From NCBI GenBank assembly GCA_028708105.1, contig JAQVZR010000021.1, positions 1-13,106 of the forward strand: a stretch of 13,106 nucleotides of DNA. Reading direction: 5' to 3'. Both the position numbers and the translations under genes were made by a program. Under the pieces are notes generated by a model, which saw nothing but the letters and a program-made list of their open reading frames with translations, did no database searches and had not been told where the DNA came from. Shown here piece after piece: positions 1 through 8,009 of the stretch (position 1 is its first letter; every line of letters begins with the position of its first letter). Origin of the DNA: Desulfoplanes sp. (lineage in GTDB: Bacteria; Desulfobacterota; Desulfovibrionia; Desulfovibrionales; Desulfomicrobiaceae).

Positions 1-557
1 ATGACCATAATCTGGATTTCATTATTCAGGGCGAACTAACGAACTTTGCTCAGTTCCTTTGAACTGTAGACAAAATCATCAAACGCGACATTATTATAAA
101 GCCCCTTGAAATGATCACGCATCAACCGGATGGATGTGGTCACGCCTTCACGGATAGCAACCGAAGGAACGACAATGATGAATTTTTTGAACCCGTACAT
201 TTCGTGCAACTCGAGAAGGGTTCGCAGATATACATAGGTTTTGCCTGTACCAGTTTCCATTTCAACGGAAAAATTGGGAAATCCGTATTCATCATCCGGT
301 TCGACAAGACGGGAAGAGACCGGGATGACATTGCGTTCCTGGATGGTATGCAAATTCTTGAGCATCCGGGGTTGAAACATGCTCAAATCAAGAGTGTTCA
401 CCGTCCCTTTCGAATTCAACAAGGGAAGCTGACCTTTAGAACCGGGAAAAACAAGGTCAAAGCTCCCCTGGCGTCTAGGCAATCCCTCAAATAAGTCAGT
501 AACCGCCTTTATGGCTTCAAGCTGGTAGTCCAGTTCGGAATCAAACTGTAACTTCAT
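1..557 (-). pseudogene. res: Type III restriction subunit Res, 5' part, interrupted by an in-frame TAG
   Basis: This is the start of the ATP-dependent restriction (helicase-nuclease) subunit of a type III restriction-modification system, which partners with the Mod protein encoded just upstream. From ATG at 557 the frame gives 173 residues. It shows an N-terminal Q-like segment (DYQLEAI, residues 10-16), a Walker A motif ETGTGKT at 101-107 and a motif Ia-like segment IIVVPS at 127-132. I chose ATG 557 over the upstream TTG at 575 because AAAGGA lies 7 nt before it. Codon 174 is TAG (36-38). Directly after it, in the same frame, comes FALNNEIQIMV, which fits the segment following SSKELSKVR in Res proteins, and the frame then runs off the window. 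The gene is therefore interrupted, not naturally short. A nonsense mutation is the simplest reading; amber read-through or a sequencing error are alternatives. The rest of the gene, including any nuclease domain, is outside the window. Confidence 0.85.
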
Positions 558-625
558 ATGAGTGTCCTTTCTCAAATTTCTCGGATAGTGAAGGGGAAGA
601 GTGGTGAAACGGCATACAAGCGGTC

Positions 626-2704
626 CTACACCGTCCGGAAAACAATTTGATTGGATTTTTCCCGTCCCTGGTTCCGAGCGGCAAAAGTCTGCACTGCATT
701 GGTTTTGAGTTCGTCATTGCCACGAAAAGCCCGGTCCAGACAGATAAATCGCATGGGCTCAGCCAAGGCAACGGCGTCGATGAGTTCACGGGTCACCTCG
801 TCTTCCAGACAAATAAGAAGCGCTCCTTCGGCAATGGAAAAAATCGTCTTGTCGGCCATGGTCACCTGTGCGACCTTTTCAGTGGGCATAAAACCGGACT
901 TGAGGAGCAATTCATACAAAAGATCTTCCTGAGTCGCCCCGGTCACGATGTGTTCGACATGCATCTGGAGCTGATGTTCGATGTTCTTAACGCCATCCTT
1001 CTCCTTCAATCTCCCGTCCCAGACTTTGAAATTGGACCGATCGAGTTTCAAAACTTTGAATCCGAGATCCTGTTCAGGCAGTTTTTTACGCAAGTGAGGA
1101 AGCATACCTTTCATTTCCTGCATTTTCCCAGATCGTTCTTCCTCAATTCTGGAGATGACTCGTCTGATGCGTTCCTTACCAATGTCTGCAATGGTTTTAT
1201 ACCCGGCCTTGAACGCCTCAGATTTTTCGTCGCATGGTTCAGGTAACTGGACCATGATAAACTTGCGATTGCCACCGTCTTGTTTATTCAGGTCAAGGAC
1301 GGCATGGGCTGTTGTGGAGGAACCGGAGAAGAAATCGAGGATGATATCGCCATCCTTGCTCAAATATGAAACAAGCCTCCGCAGATCCCACCACGGCTTG
1401 GGATTATCAAATATTTTGGCACCCATGAGAACGTTAAAATCTTGAGTGACCTTTTGCGCATAACTATAAAAAACCGAGGGCATCACCTGTTCACTGCTTT
1501 CAAAAAGATAGGTAATTATGCGAGGGATTGTTGTTTCGTCTTCACCAAAAACAATCCGTCCATTATCATATTCTTCCCAAAATCTTTCTTTTGTGGGATA
1601 AATCCAACCGCGCGACGGTTTTTTGCAAACCAATCCGGTTCTCGGATGCGTTATATCATATCCTGGCCCTCCCCCTCCCGGCCAACTTATATTTCCGTCA
1701 TCACGATACGGTCCTCGAGGGCCAACCTTTGAAAATCGGCTTAGTTTTTTTCGGGGATCAGAATTCGGCAATTTATTGTAAAATAAACGCCATTCTTTTT
1801 GGATTGAATCGAAGTCATTATTATATTTGTTCGTAAGTCTTTGAATAAACAGTTTTGCTTCCTCTATGCCTTCCTTGGGTTCGCGAAGTATCTTTTTGTT
1901 ATCTAGAAGATGCTGCTTATTTTTTGAATAAACAAGCATGTATTCATGACCAACGGAAAAATATTTTGCGTCATTTTTGCGATTTTTATCCCAAACCAAC
2001 GTGGCAAGAAAATTTTCTTCGCCAAACACATCGTCGACCAATGTTTTTAGGTTTTTGAATTCAGCGTCATCGATACTCAAAACGATAAATCCATCTTCCG
2101 TGAGCAAATTCCTCGCAAGATACAACCGTGGGTACATCATATTCAACCAATTGGTATGAAACCGTCCCTCATTAGGGGTATTGGATGAAAATTTTCTCCC
2201 CTCCCCGTCCGTCAATCCGGCATAGGCCAGATAGGTATCCAGGGACTCGGAATATTTATCAGGATAGATGAATTCCTTGCCCGTATTATACGGAGGATCA
2301 ATATAGATCATCTTGATCTTGCCGTAATACGATTTTTGCAGGAGCTTGAGTACCTCGAGGTTATCCCCTTCAATAAAAAGATTTCCCGTGGCATCGAAAT
2401 CAACGGATTCGTCCCGACAGGGTTTGAGCGTTGCCATGGAAGGGTCCTCAATGACCTTCATGCATTCTTTTTTTCCGGGCCAATCCATGCCGTAATGCTC
2501 TCGACGTGCCTCGAAAGTATCAGAAAATATGCCCAGTTCGGCCTTGAGCTTTTCGAAATCAATGCCTTCGCTGATTTCACCATCTTTGTTTCTGGTTTCC
2601 ATAAACACATCGGGAAACATGGCCTTGAGTCGTTTCCGGTTGGTATCGGCGATATCCAGCGAAGCAAGTTCCTGTTTTTCGGGCATTATTGTGTCATCAT
2701 TCAT
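626..2704 (-). CDS. mod: Type III-like site-specific adenine DNA methyltransferase (Mod)
   Basis: It transfers a methyl group from S-adenosylmethionine to adenine in a specific DNA site, and in type III systems also gives the Mod-Res complex its sequence specificity. The 692-aa product has the catalytic motif IV DPPY at 136-139 (in MIYIDPPYNTG) and the AdoMet-binding motif I DFFSGSSTTAH at 457-467. DPPY before motif I is the beta-class order of type III Mod enzymes. A variable region around 240-440 is the expected place for the target-recognition part. The N-terminal WPGK and NLFIEGDNLEVLKLL segments are typical of the family. ATG 2704 is preceded by AAGGA, which overlaps the stop codon of the helicase gene (11-bp gap), so the two are almost certainly co-transcribed and probably coupled. 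The res start follows 68 bp downstream. The frame ends with TAG after FRTV, a normal-looking Mod C-terminus. The gene appears intact. Target site cannot be read from the sequence. Confidence 0.93.
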   Translation of the reverse strand: MNDDTIMPEKQELASLDIADTNRKRLKAMFPDVFMETRNKDGEISEGIDFEKLKAELGIFSDTFEARREHYGMDWPGKKECMKVIEDPSMATLKPCRDESVDFDATGNLFIEGDNLEVLKLLQKSYYGKIKMIYIDPPYNTGKEFIYPDKYSESLDTYLAYAGLTDGEGRKFSSNTPNEGRFHTNWLNMMYPRLYLARNLLTEDGFIVLSIDDAEFKNLKTLVDDVFGEENFLATLVWDKNRKNDAKYFSVGHEYMLVYSKNKQHLLDNKKILREPKEGIEEAKLFIQRLTNKYNNDFDSIQKEWRLFYNKLPNSDPRKKLSRFSKVGPRGPYRDDGNISWPGGGGPGYDITHPRTGLVCKKPSRGWIYPTKERFWEEYDNGRIVFGEDETTIPRIITYLFESSEQVMPSVFYSYAQKVTQDFNVLMGAKIFDNPKPWWDLRRLVSYLSKDGDIILDFFSGSSTTAHAVLDLNKQDGGNRKFIMVQLPEPCDEKSEAFKAGYKTIADIGKERIRRVISRIEEERSGKMQEMKGMLPHLRKKLPEQDLGFKVLKLDRSNFKVWDGRLKEKDGVKNIEHQLQMHVEHIVTGATQEDLLYELLLKSGFMPTEKVAQVTMADKTIFSIAEGALLICLEDEVTRELIDAVALAEPMRFICLDRAFRGNDELKTNAVQTFAARNQGREKSNQIVFRTV

Positions 2705-2715
2705 CTATGAATTCC

Positions 2716-5565
2716 TTATTCAAGTCTCCAGCCAATCGTAAAAAGCGGAGTTTCATGATCTTTTTGCTCCATACGGGCCTCGACCTCATCCAGCAAGGCA
2801 TCTTTGTCTTTTTCCACATTACGGGCCGCCTTGTCGTACTCTTTCCAGGCATTGTCCCGTTTGGCATTCAGGGTTCGCAACTTCTTTTGGATCGCCAGCT
2901 TTTGCGGCAGATTGGGTGCCGACCGGGCCTGTTTTTTCAACACAGTGAGGGCATCGTCATATTTCTTGAGCACGGCTTTCAAGGTCTTGCGCTTATCCTC
3001 GGCCCACCGATCCAGCTTATCCATTTCTTCTTCAAAAAAAACAGCGTTGCGTTCTGCAATAGTTGCGAGAATCTTATTTTTTTGCTCTTCCAAAACGTTT
3101 CGGACATTGTTCGGATCGACAGCATGTGCCTTTTCAACTCTTGCAGGCAGATCAAACAACCGTCTGGCCTGTTTCGCATCCAATATCTGCCCTTCATCGG
3201 TTACGGCCGCCAACAGGACATAATCTTCCGATTCCAGAGTGTCCACGGTCATGCCATGGACACACAGAGTTCCGGATTGCCCGACCAATTCTTCCAGTAT
3301 ACTGATATGTCTCGGTGTTCCTGAATAGTCGAAAACAAGCATTACCGGAGGCAATTCCTTTTTCGCCGCAGTGTTCAGCACCCACTGAGCCAAAGGGTGC
3401 TGTAAGCGATAATGATGCCCCCGCTCGACCCCGGGTTTGAGCGTGTACCTGCCCGGCTCCACATTGGGGATGGATGTATCATGGAGGTCGAATGTCAGAC
3501 TACGCTCGTCAAAATCTGCCTTGGAATGAAGCACGTGCTTTGATGTGTCCCAGAGCAGCGCCCCGTATTTGTTCAGGGAAGCCGTGGTCTCTATCTTATA
3601 TACATTGAGTTTTTCGGCCACGTCCGCATCAAAATGTTCCAGCAGCTTTTGCCTGGTGGAACGCATGGTCTGACCAATCTCAGTTTCCATTTCTTTTTGC
3701 AGGGCGTCAAACGAGTTTTTGATTTCCTCGGAGGTTCGGCAGGTCTGATAAATTTCCGCAATACGTTTTTCAAAATTAACCCCGGACTCGATGTTCCCCA
3801 GCACCTCGTCACTTGCCCCGAACACCCCGTCAAAGAGTTTGAATTTTTCAGACAGCAGCTGAAACACACGCAAATCCGCTGCATTATCTCTGTTCAGAAA
3901 ATTGATCACCACCACATCATGTTTCTGCCCATACCGATGACAGCGACCGATCCGCTGCTCTATCCGCTGGGGATTCCAAGGCAGATCATAGTTCACCACC
4001 AAAGAACAGAACTGAAGGTTGATGCCTTCGGCAGCGGCCTCAGTGGCAATCATAATCCGTGCACGATCCCTGAACTCTTCCACCAATGCAGCCCTGGTAT
4101 CGGAACTGCGTGATCCTGTGATCGCATCGCTTCCCTGATGCCGGGCCTTCCATGCCGAGAATATGGTCCTAGCTCCCTGATCCGTATTGGTCCCGTTGAA
4201 CAGGACAATATCACCGACATATCCGTTGGTTCTCAAGAGATCGGCCAGGTATTCCTGAGTCCGGCGCGATTCCGTAAAAATAACCGCCTTTTCCGCTCCG
4301 CCCAGTTCGGATGTGGTCCGAAAACCAACTTCCAATGCCTTGAGCAAGGCATTTCCTTTGGCATTTTCCGTAATGGTCACGGCCAGATCATGAAGCCCCT
4401 GAAGATCCTGGACTTCCTGTTCCAATTTTTTCCGTTCTTTGGGCGTCAGAGACTCAACCGGTTCTTCTTCGTTCATCCCCAATTCATCGGCCAATTCCCC
4501 GTAGGCCTCATAATCTTCCTGAACCGTAGCAAGAGATTGCATCCGTTCATCTTCCAGAATCCGTCCCTTCAGCTTGTGCGCCATGGTGGCCAAAGCCCCT
4601 GCAATGGCAAAAGTGGAAGAAGCCAGAAGCTTGCGCAAAACCAGAATCATCAACGTCCGCTGGCCAGAAGGCAGGGCCATGAGATCCGGTCGTTGAAGAT
4701 ATTCAGAAATCATATCATACAGAACAACTTCATCTTCGGTAGGCGTAAAATCCTGGGTATAGGCCTTGCGTTCGGTGTAACGGATGTACTCAAGGACCTG
4801 ACGTCGCAGGGTGCGTCTGCATACAGGGGCAAGACGAATTTTGAGTTCATCGAACCCGATATCAGAGGTAATACGGGCAAATTGGGTACGAAAACTTTTC
4901 AGGTCTCCAAAGGCGTGGTCATCGATAAAGGAGACCAGGCCATAGAGTTCGAGCAGGGAGTTTTGCAGCGGGGTTGCGGTGAGTAGGACCTTGGGCACAT
5001 GGGCCAAGGCAGATTTGAGTTCCCGGGCTATTTTGTTCCCGGGTTTGTACACGTTTCTAAGACGGTGGGCCTCATCAATAACAACCAGGTCCCAATTGAG
5101 AGCACGGAGGCAATCCGATTTATTGCGTGCAAAAAAATAGGAACAAAGCACAATATCCGGACAGTCGAAAGGATTACGCTCGCCGGACTTGATAGCGGCG
5201 TTGAAAGCCCGCGCATCCATGATACGCGAAGGCAGATAGAATTTTTCCAGCAGTTCCTGATGCCACTGTTTACGTAGGCTGGCAGGAAGGATAATCAGAA
5301 TCCTACGTTTTTTCTCGGCCCATTTCTGAGACAAGAGAATTCCGGCCTCAATGGTCTTCCCAAGCCCCACTTCATCGGCCAGAATGACCCCTTTTGAAAG
5401 CGGGGACCGGAAGGCGAACAGGGCGGCATCCACCTGATGCGGATTAAGATCCACCCGAGAATCCATGAGGGCTGCGGTAAATTTTTCAATACTGTCTGAC
5501 GGCAGACGCCGTAAAAGCTCATGGGCATAGAGTTTGGCGTGGAAGTCGGTGAGCATTGCAAACAT
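2716..5565 (-). CDS. SNF2-family helicase/ATPase linked to type III restriction genes
   Basis: A 949-aa superfamily 2 ATPase expected to move along or remodel DNA. Visible motifs are Walker A DEVGLGKT (64-71), DEAH (164-167), motif III TATP (196-199), motif IV-like region VIFTESRRT (428-436), motif V-like IATEAAAEGINLQ (506-518) and motif VI QRIGRCHRYGQ (537-547). This is the RapA/SNF2-like pattern. A long charged C-terminal part (about 800-940) is rich in Lys/Glu and looks coiled-coil. No nuclease motif is evident. The mod gene starts 11 bp after the TAA stop, so this is the first gene of a helicase-mod-res operon. That suggests a role in restriction or in an extended type III-like defence system. 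ATG 5565 is used; a GAGGT lies about 15 nt upstream, a loose spacing, and an internal ATG three codons later is a possible alternative. Helicases of this type also occur in DISARM and BREX-like systems, but no other DISARM or BREX gene is seen here. Confidence 0.88.
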   Translation of the reverse strand: MFAMLTDFHAKLYAHELLRRLPSDSIEKFTAALMDSRVDLNPHQVDAALFAFRSPLSKGVILADEVGLGKTIEAGILLSQKWAEKKRRILIILPASLRKQWHQELLEKFYLPSRIMDARAFNAAIKSGERNPFDCPDIVLCSYFFARNKSDCLRALNWDLVVIDEAHRLRNVYKPGNKIARELKSALAHVPKVLLTATPLQNSLLELYGLVSFIDDHAFGDLKSFRTQFARITSDIGFDELKIRLAPVCRRTLRRQVLEYIRYTERKAYTQDFTPTEDEVVLYDMISEYLQRPDLMALPSGQRTLMILVLRKLLASSTFAIAGALATMAHKLKGRILEDERMQSLATVQEDYEAYGELADELGMNEEEPVESLTPKERKKLEQEVQDLQGLHDLAVTITENAKGNALLKALEVGFRTTSELGGAEKAVIFTESRRTQEYLADLLRTNGYVGDIVLFNGTNTDQGARTIFSAWKARHQGSDAITGSRSSDTRAALVEEFRDRARIMIATEAAAEGINLQFCSLVVNYDLPWNPQRIEQRIGRCHRYGQKHDVVVINFLNRDNAADLRVFQLLSEKFKLFDGVFGASDEVLGNIESGVNFEKRIAEIYQTCRTSEEIKNSFDALQKEMETEIGQTMRSTRQKLLEHFDADVAEKLNVYKIETTASLNKYGALLWDTSKHVLHSKADFDERSLTFDLHDTSIPNVEPGRYTLKPGVERGHHYRLQHPLAQWVLNTAAKKELPPVMLVFDYSGTPRHISILEELVGQSGTLCVHGMTVDTLESEDYVLLAAVTDEGQILDAKQARRLFDLPARVEKAHAVDPNNVRNVLEEQKNKILATIAERNAVFFEEEMDKLDRWAEDKRKTLKAVLKKYDDALTVLKKQARSAPNLPQKLAIQKKLRTLNAKRDNAWKEYDKAARNVEKDKDALLDEVEARMEQKDHETPLFTIGWRLE

Positions 5566-5623
5566 GGCGTTCGGAGTTGGACCTCGTTAAAATTGAACAT
5601 ATCGGGATAAAACATAGCACGTC

Positions 5624-5638
5624 ATGGGCTATGCCCAT
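5624..5638. promoter_or_regulatory. Inverted repeat upstream of helicase-mod-res operon, possible operator
   Basis: ATGGGC-TAT-GCCCAT, two perfect 6-bp arms around 3 bases, lies 59 bp upstream of the helicase start codon. Its position fits a regulator-binding site or an mRNA hairpin in the operon leader. This is inference; no regulator gene is adjacent. Confidence 0.35.
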
Positions 5639-5791
5639 TCGAACCAATTAACATCGTTGAGTTTATGCTTCCCAAAAACCTGTTTTCCACGTTAAAATGA
5701 ACACCGCCGGCGTCAAATAACAGCAACAAAACCCTGCATAGATGTCATCCCCTCAAGCATGACAGATGCGTTAGGGCCTCCAGGGGGAGTG

Positions 5792-5812
5792 CCATTCGGG
5801 GCTGACCCCTCT
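5792..5812 (+). repeat. REP-like element, copy A
   Basis: CCATTCGGGGCTGACCCC is the first of three related copies (see 7809-7830 and 9686-9703). The GGGG/CCCC arms can pair around CTGA. Similar GGGTC-GACCC palindromes are known in many genomes as REP sequences spread by IS200-like (RAYT) transposases. No such transposase is in the window. Confidence 0.55.
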
Positions 5813-5976
5813 AAGCAGGATTTCCTGCAGGGAAGAATCAAAGCAGCCTCTCGTAGATGCCTGAATGGATGTGCGGATTCGTGGTGTTCATTAAGAATTT
5901 TTCCCTTCAAAATCGATACTTCTTCTGGTCCGGTTCCAAAGAAAGTGACTGGCCCACGCCACGAAAACCATCCGAA

Positions 5977-7791
5977 TTATACTTTTTCCTCTACCAAAGC
6001 CCTCCCAAATGCATTGACAGTCTCCTCGGATTCGCGTCCGGCAATTCGTTTCCCCATGGCAGTCTCAATTATGTCCAAAAGTCGAGTAGCCCGGTCAGCT
6101 ATAAAATTGTCGAAATCATCAGCCCTAAGCAAATCAGGGGTGATGAGATGAGAAACGAGGTGTTTAGTCAACGCAAGTTCATCCACATTATGATTATCCA
6201 CAATCCGCTTCAAATACGTTGAGGGAGCTTTACCCCCAAGGATGCGGTTGGTCCTGGCCATGAGAGGGGCCTTGTTGATGATACTATTCCAATATTTGCG
6301 TTTCAAACCTTGCTGCTCGCAATATTTTCTTGGAAAAATGTGATGAATATCCACGGCCTCATCGAAATAGTTAATCCGACCGATACCATCTCCGCTGATG
6401 AAATCCTGACTTCCTTCCCCCATCATCAGCCCCATGATGCCCTTGTAGGCAGCACTGTTTCTCGTCTGTAGAGACAGAAGACGCACAGGATCAAAAGTGG
6501 CGTCTCGCACGGTTACCGGAGATTCATCATCTTCGAGCCACTGAAAAAAATTCTGAACATCCAAAACAAAACGGGTCTCGTTAGCTCCCCCATACAATTC
6601 TCCAAGAACCCCACACCAGAACCATTGGGCGATCCTCTTTTTCACTGTATGATCATCGAAACGAGGTCCAAGTAACGAACATATCACGGACAAGGGAATC
6701 ATCTGGGTTTGATAGGGAAGGTTCCGGGTATCGTATATCTTCTGGGAATGCAGAAACCTAGCGGCCTTGCGCAACCCAGTCATAAGTTCCTGACTGCCTG
6801 ATCTGTAAGAAGCCAATTCGAGATTGAGGACGTCCCTTCGCTTACAACTGACGGCACTGCCTTTTTCAAGATTCCTCTTATAAGAACAAAGCAGGGTTAT
6901 GGACGTAAGAAAATCTTTTTCGTTCATCCCATGCAGCACAGGGTCGATGTCTCGGAGAATTTTCTGCCGTTCTTCCCAGTCCTGACGCAAACGAAAATCA
7001 TCGGCTGCATACGTAGCAGTAAGCAACTCGAATACCGTAAGTGAAACCCCACCAGTGTTCACGTCTTCAAAGACCTGGCAAACAGCCTCCTTAGGCGTCT
7101 CCTTGAGTAACTTGATGACCGGGATTTTGTATCTTTGGAAGGGAGCAAGCACATTGGACTGAAATTTGTGTCTGAATTTGATATGTTCCTTTTCGTATCC
7201 ATGATATTCCTCAAAATTTATGCTCCAGAGGTCCGAGAGTTCAGGATCGAAAATGATGTTGATGGGAAACATCCTGGCCTCGAATTCCTTGGACGGATCG
7301 CTCAGATCGAGATCCACGACCCTCCCAAAATCATAGGTGACCACCCTTGTTTCAGGTACGGAAACCACAGCATCTAAACGATCCACAGATTCGTCCAGAC
7401 ATTTAACCATGTCTAAATAGTAGAACCGTTTCAAATCCTTCTTACGCGTATCACATGTCGTCACCGCTTCCTGATTTTTCAAGGAAAGGAACAAAGACGT
7501 CATCCGTTGCTGGCCGTCGAGCATGAGATAATCTGGCAACTTGCCCGTCCCGGAAACGCCTTCAAACACCCGAGGGGCAAACCGAACACCATCGCCACCT
7601 GTCTCCATGGTCATGAGAGCACCAATTGGATAACCTTGGGAAACGCTGGCAATAAGTGCTCTGATATGGTTGTCATCCCAGACCCAACCGCGCTGAAAAT
7701 CAGGTAGCTGGATAATTTCCTCATCGATCTGCCGCAGCAGATCTCCAAGAAATGGTTCCTCGGTTCCAAAGGTATTGCTTATAGCAGGCAT
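5977..7791 (-). CDS. GmrSD-type type IV restriction protein (DUF262 + HNH nuclease)
   Basis: A 604-aa single-chain protein of the GmrSD family, which cuts DNA carrying modified bases such as glucosylated hydroxymethylcytosine in phages. The N-terminal DUF262 (ParB-like, GmrS) part shows LPDFQRGWVW (29-38) and the LDGQQR motif (91-96), which in the family takes part in nucleotide-dependent action. FEDVNTGG (241-248) is a further conserved DUF262 segment. The C-terminal HNH-type (DUF1524, GmrD) part shows DIHHIFP (481-487) followed by NSIINKAPL (502-510), giving the expected His and Asn residues. The length fits a fused GmrSD. ATG 7791 has AAGGAG 7 nt upstream. A REP-like hairpin sits in the leader just before this ribosome site. 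It stands beside type III-like genes on the same strand but is separated by about 410 bp from the helicase, so it is probably a separate unit. Substrate preference cannot be read from the sequence. Confidence 0.88.
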   Translation of the reverse strand: MPAISNTFGTEEPFLGDLLRQIDEEIIQLPDFQRGWVWDDNHIRALIASVSQGYPIGALMTMETGGDGVRFAPRVFEGVSGTGKLPDYLMLDGQQRMTSLFLSLKNQEAVTTCDTRKKDLKRFYYLDMVKCLDESVDRLDAVVSVPETRVVTYDFGRVVDLDLSDPSKEFEARMFPINIIFDPELSDLWSINFEEYHGYEKEHIKFRHKFQSNVLAPFQRYKIPVIKLLKETPKEAVCQVFEDVNTGGVSLTVFELLTATYAADDFRLRQDWEERQKILRDIDPVLHGMNEKDFLTSITLLCSYKRNLEKGSAVSCKRRDVLNLELASYRSGSQELMTGLRKAARFLHSQKIYDTRNLPYQTQMIPLSVICSLLGPRFDDHTVKKRIAQWFWCGVLGELYGGANETRFVLDVQNFFQWLEDDESPVTVRDATFDPVRLLSLQTRNSAAYKGIMGLMMGEGSQDFISGDGIGRINYFDEAVDIHHIFPRKYCEQQGLKRKYWNSIINKAPLMARTNRILGGKAPSTYLKRIVDNHNVDELALTKHLVSHLITPDLLRADDFDNFIADRATRLLDIIETAMGKRIAGRESEETVNAFGRALVEEKV

Positions 7792-7808
7792 ATATTATCT
7801 CCTTCAGT

Positions 7809-7830
7809 CCATTCGGGTCTGACCCCTTTA
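7809..7830 (+). repeat. REP-like element, copy B, in the leader of the GmrSD-type gene
   Basis: CCATTCGGGTCTGACCCC, with perfect GGGTC-T-GACCC arms, lies 18 bp before the GmrSD-type start codon and about 5 bp beyond its ribosome site. A hairpin here in the mRNA could affect translation or stability of that gene. Confidence 0.6.
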
Positions 7831-8009
7831 ACCACATAATATCCCGAACTTTTTCGTTCAAAAACACCCGTTTTTCGGTCTTAGAATCAACCGGACTCAG
7901 CTCTATCACCTTCAACCATACAAAATAACAAACAGTTTAGTACAATTCAGACTCGCCAAAAATCTCCCTCCAATGGTGTTCCTCTTCTCTTCCTCAGCCC
8001 CTTCAATGA

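Larger units (their letters stand above)
5566..5976. other. Gene-free interval between helicase and GmrSD-type genes
   Basis: About 410 bp with no convincing coding region on either strand; the longest frames are short and lack recognisable motifs. It must contain the promoter of the minus-strand helicase-mod-res operon, but no strong -35/-10 pair was found. It holds a 15-bp inverted repeat (5624-5638), a REP-like copy (5792-5812) and next to it a perfect short hairpin GCAGGA-TT-TCCTGC (5815-5828). Confidence 0.6.

Noticed and set aside
111..494. Plus-strand open frame of 127 codons opposite res
   Set aside because: It lies antisense to a clearly recognisable Res coding region, and its translation has no family features.
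4138..4986. Plus-strand open frame of 282 codons opposite the helicase
   Set aside because: Long only because the helicase codons leave few stops on the other strand; the helicase motifs on the minus strand settle the coding strand.
2716..5565. DISARM or BREX assignment for the helicase
   Set aside because: No DUF1998, phospholipase D-type, PglZ or BrxC-like gene is present in the window; the only partners seen are mod and res.
5713..5910. Minus-strand frame of 65 codons between the helicase and GmrSD genes
   Set aside because: It runs through a REP-like copy, has no ribosome site of note and no recognisable content.
5920..5955. Inverted repeat ACTTCTTCTGG / CCAAAGAAAGT after the GmrSD-type gene as a terminator
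   Set aside because: Arms match at only 9 of 11 positions and no T-run follows on the coding strand.
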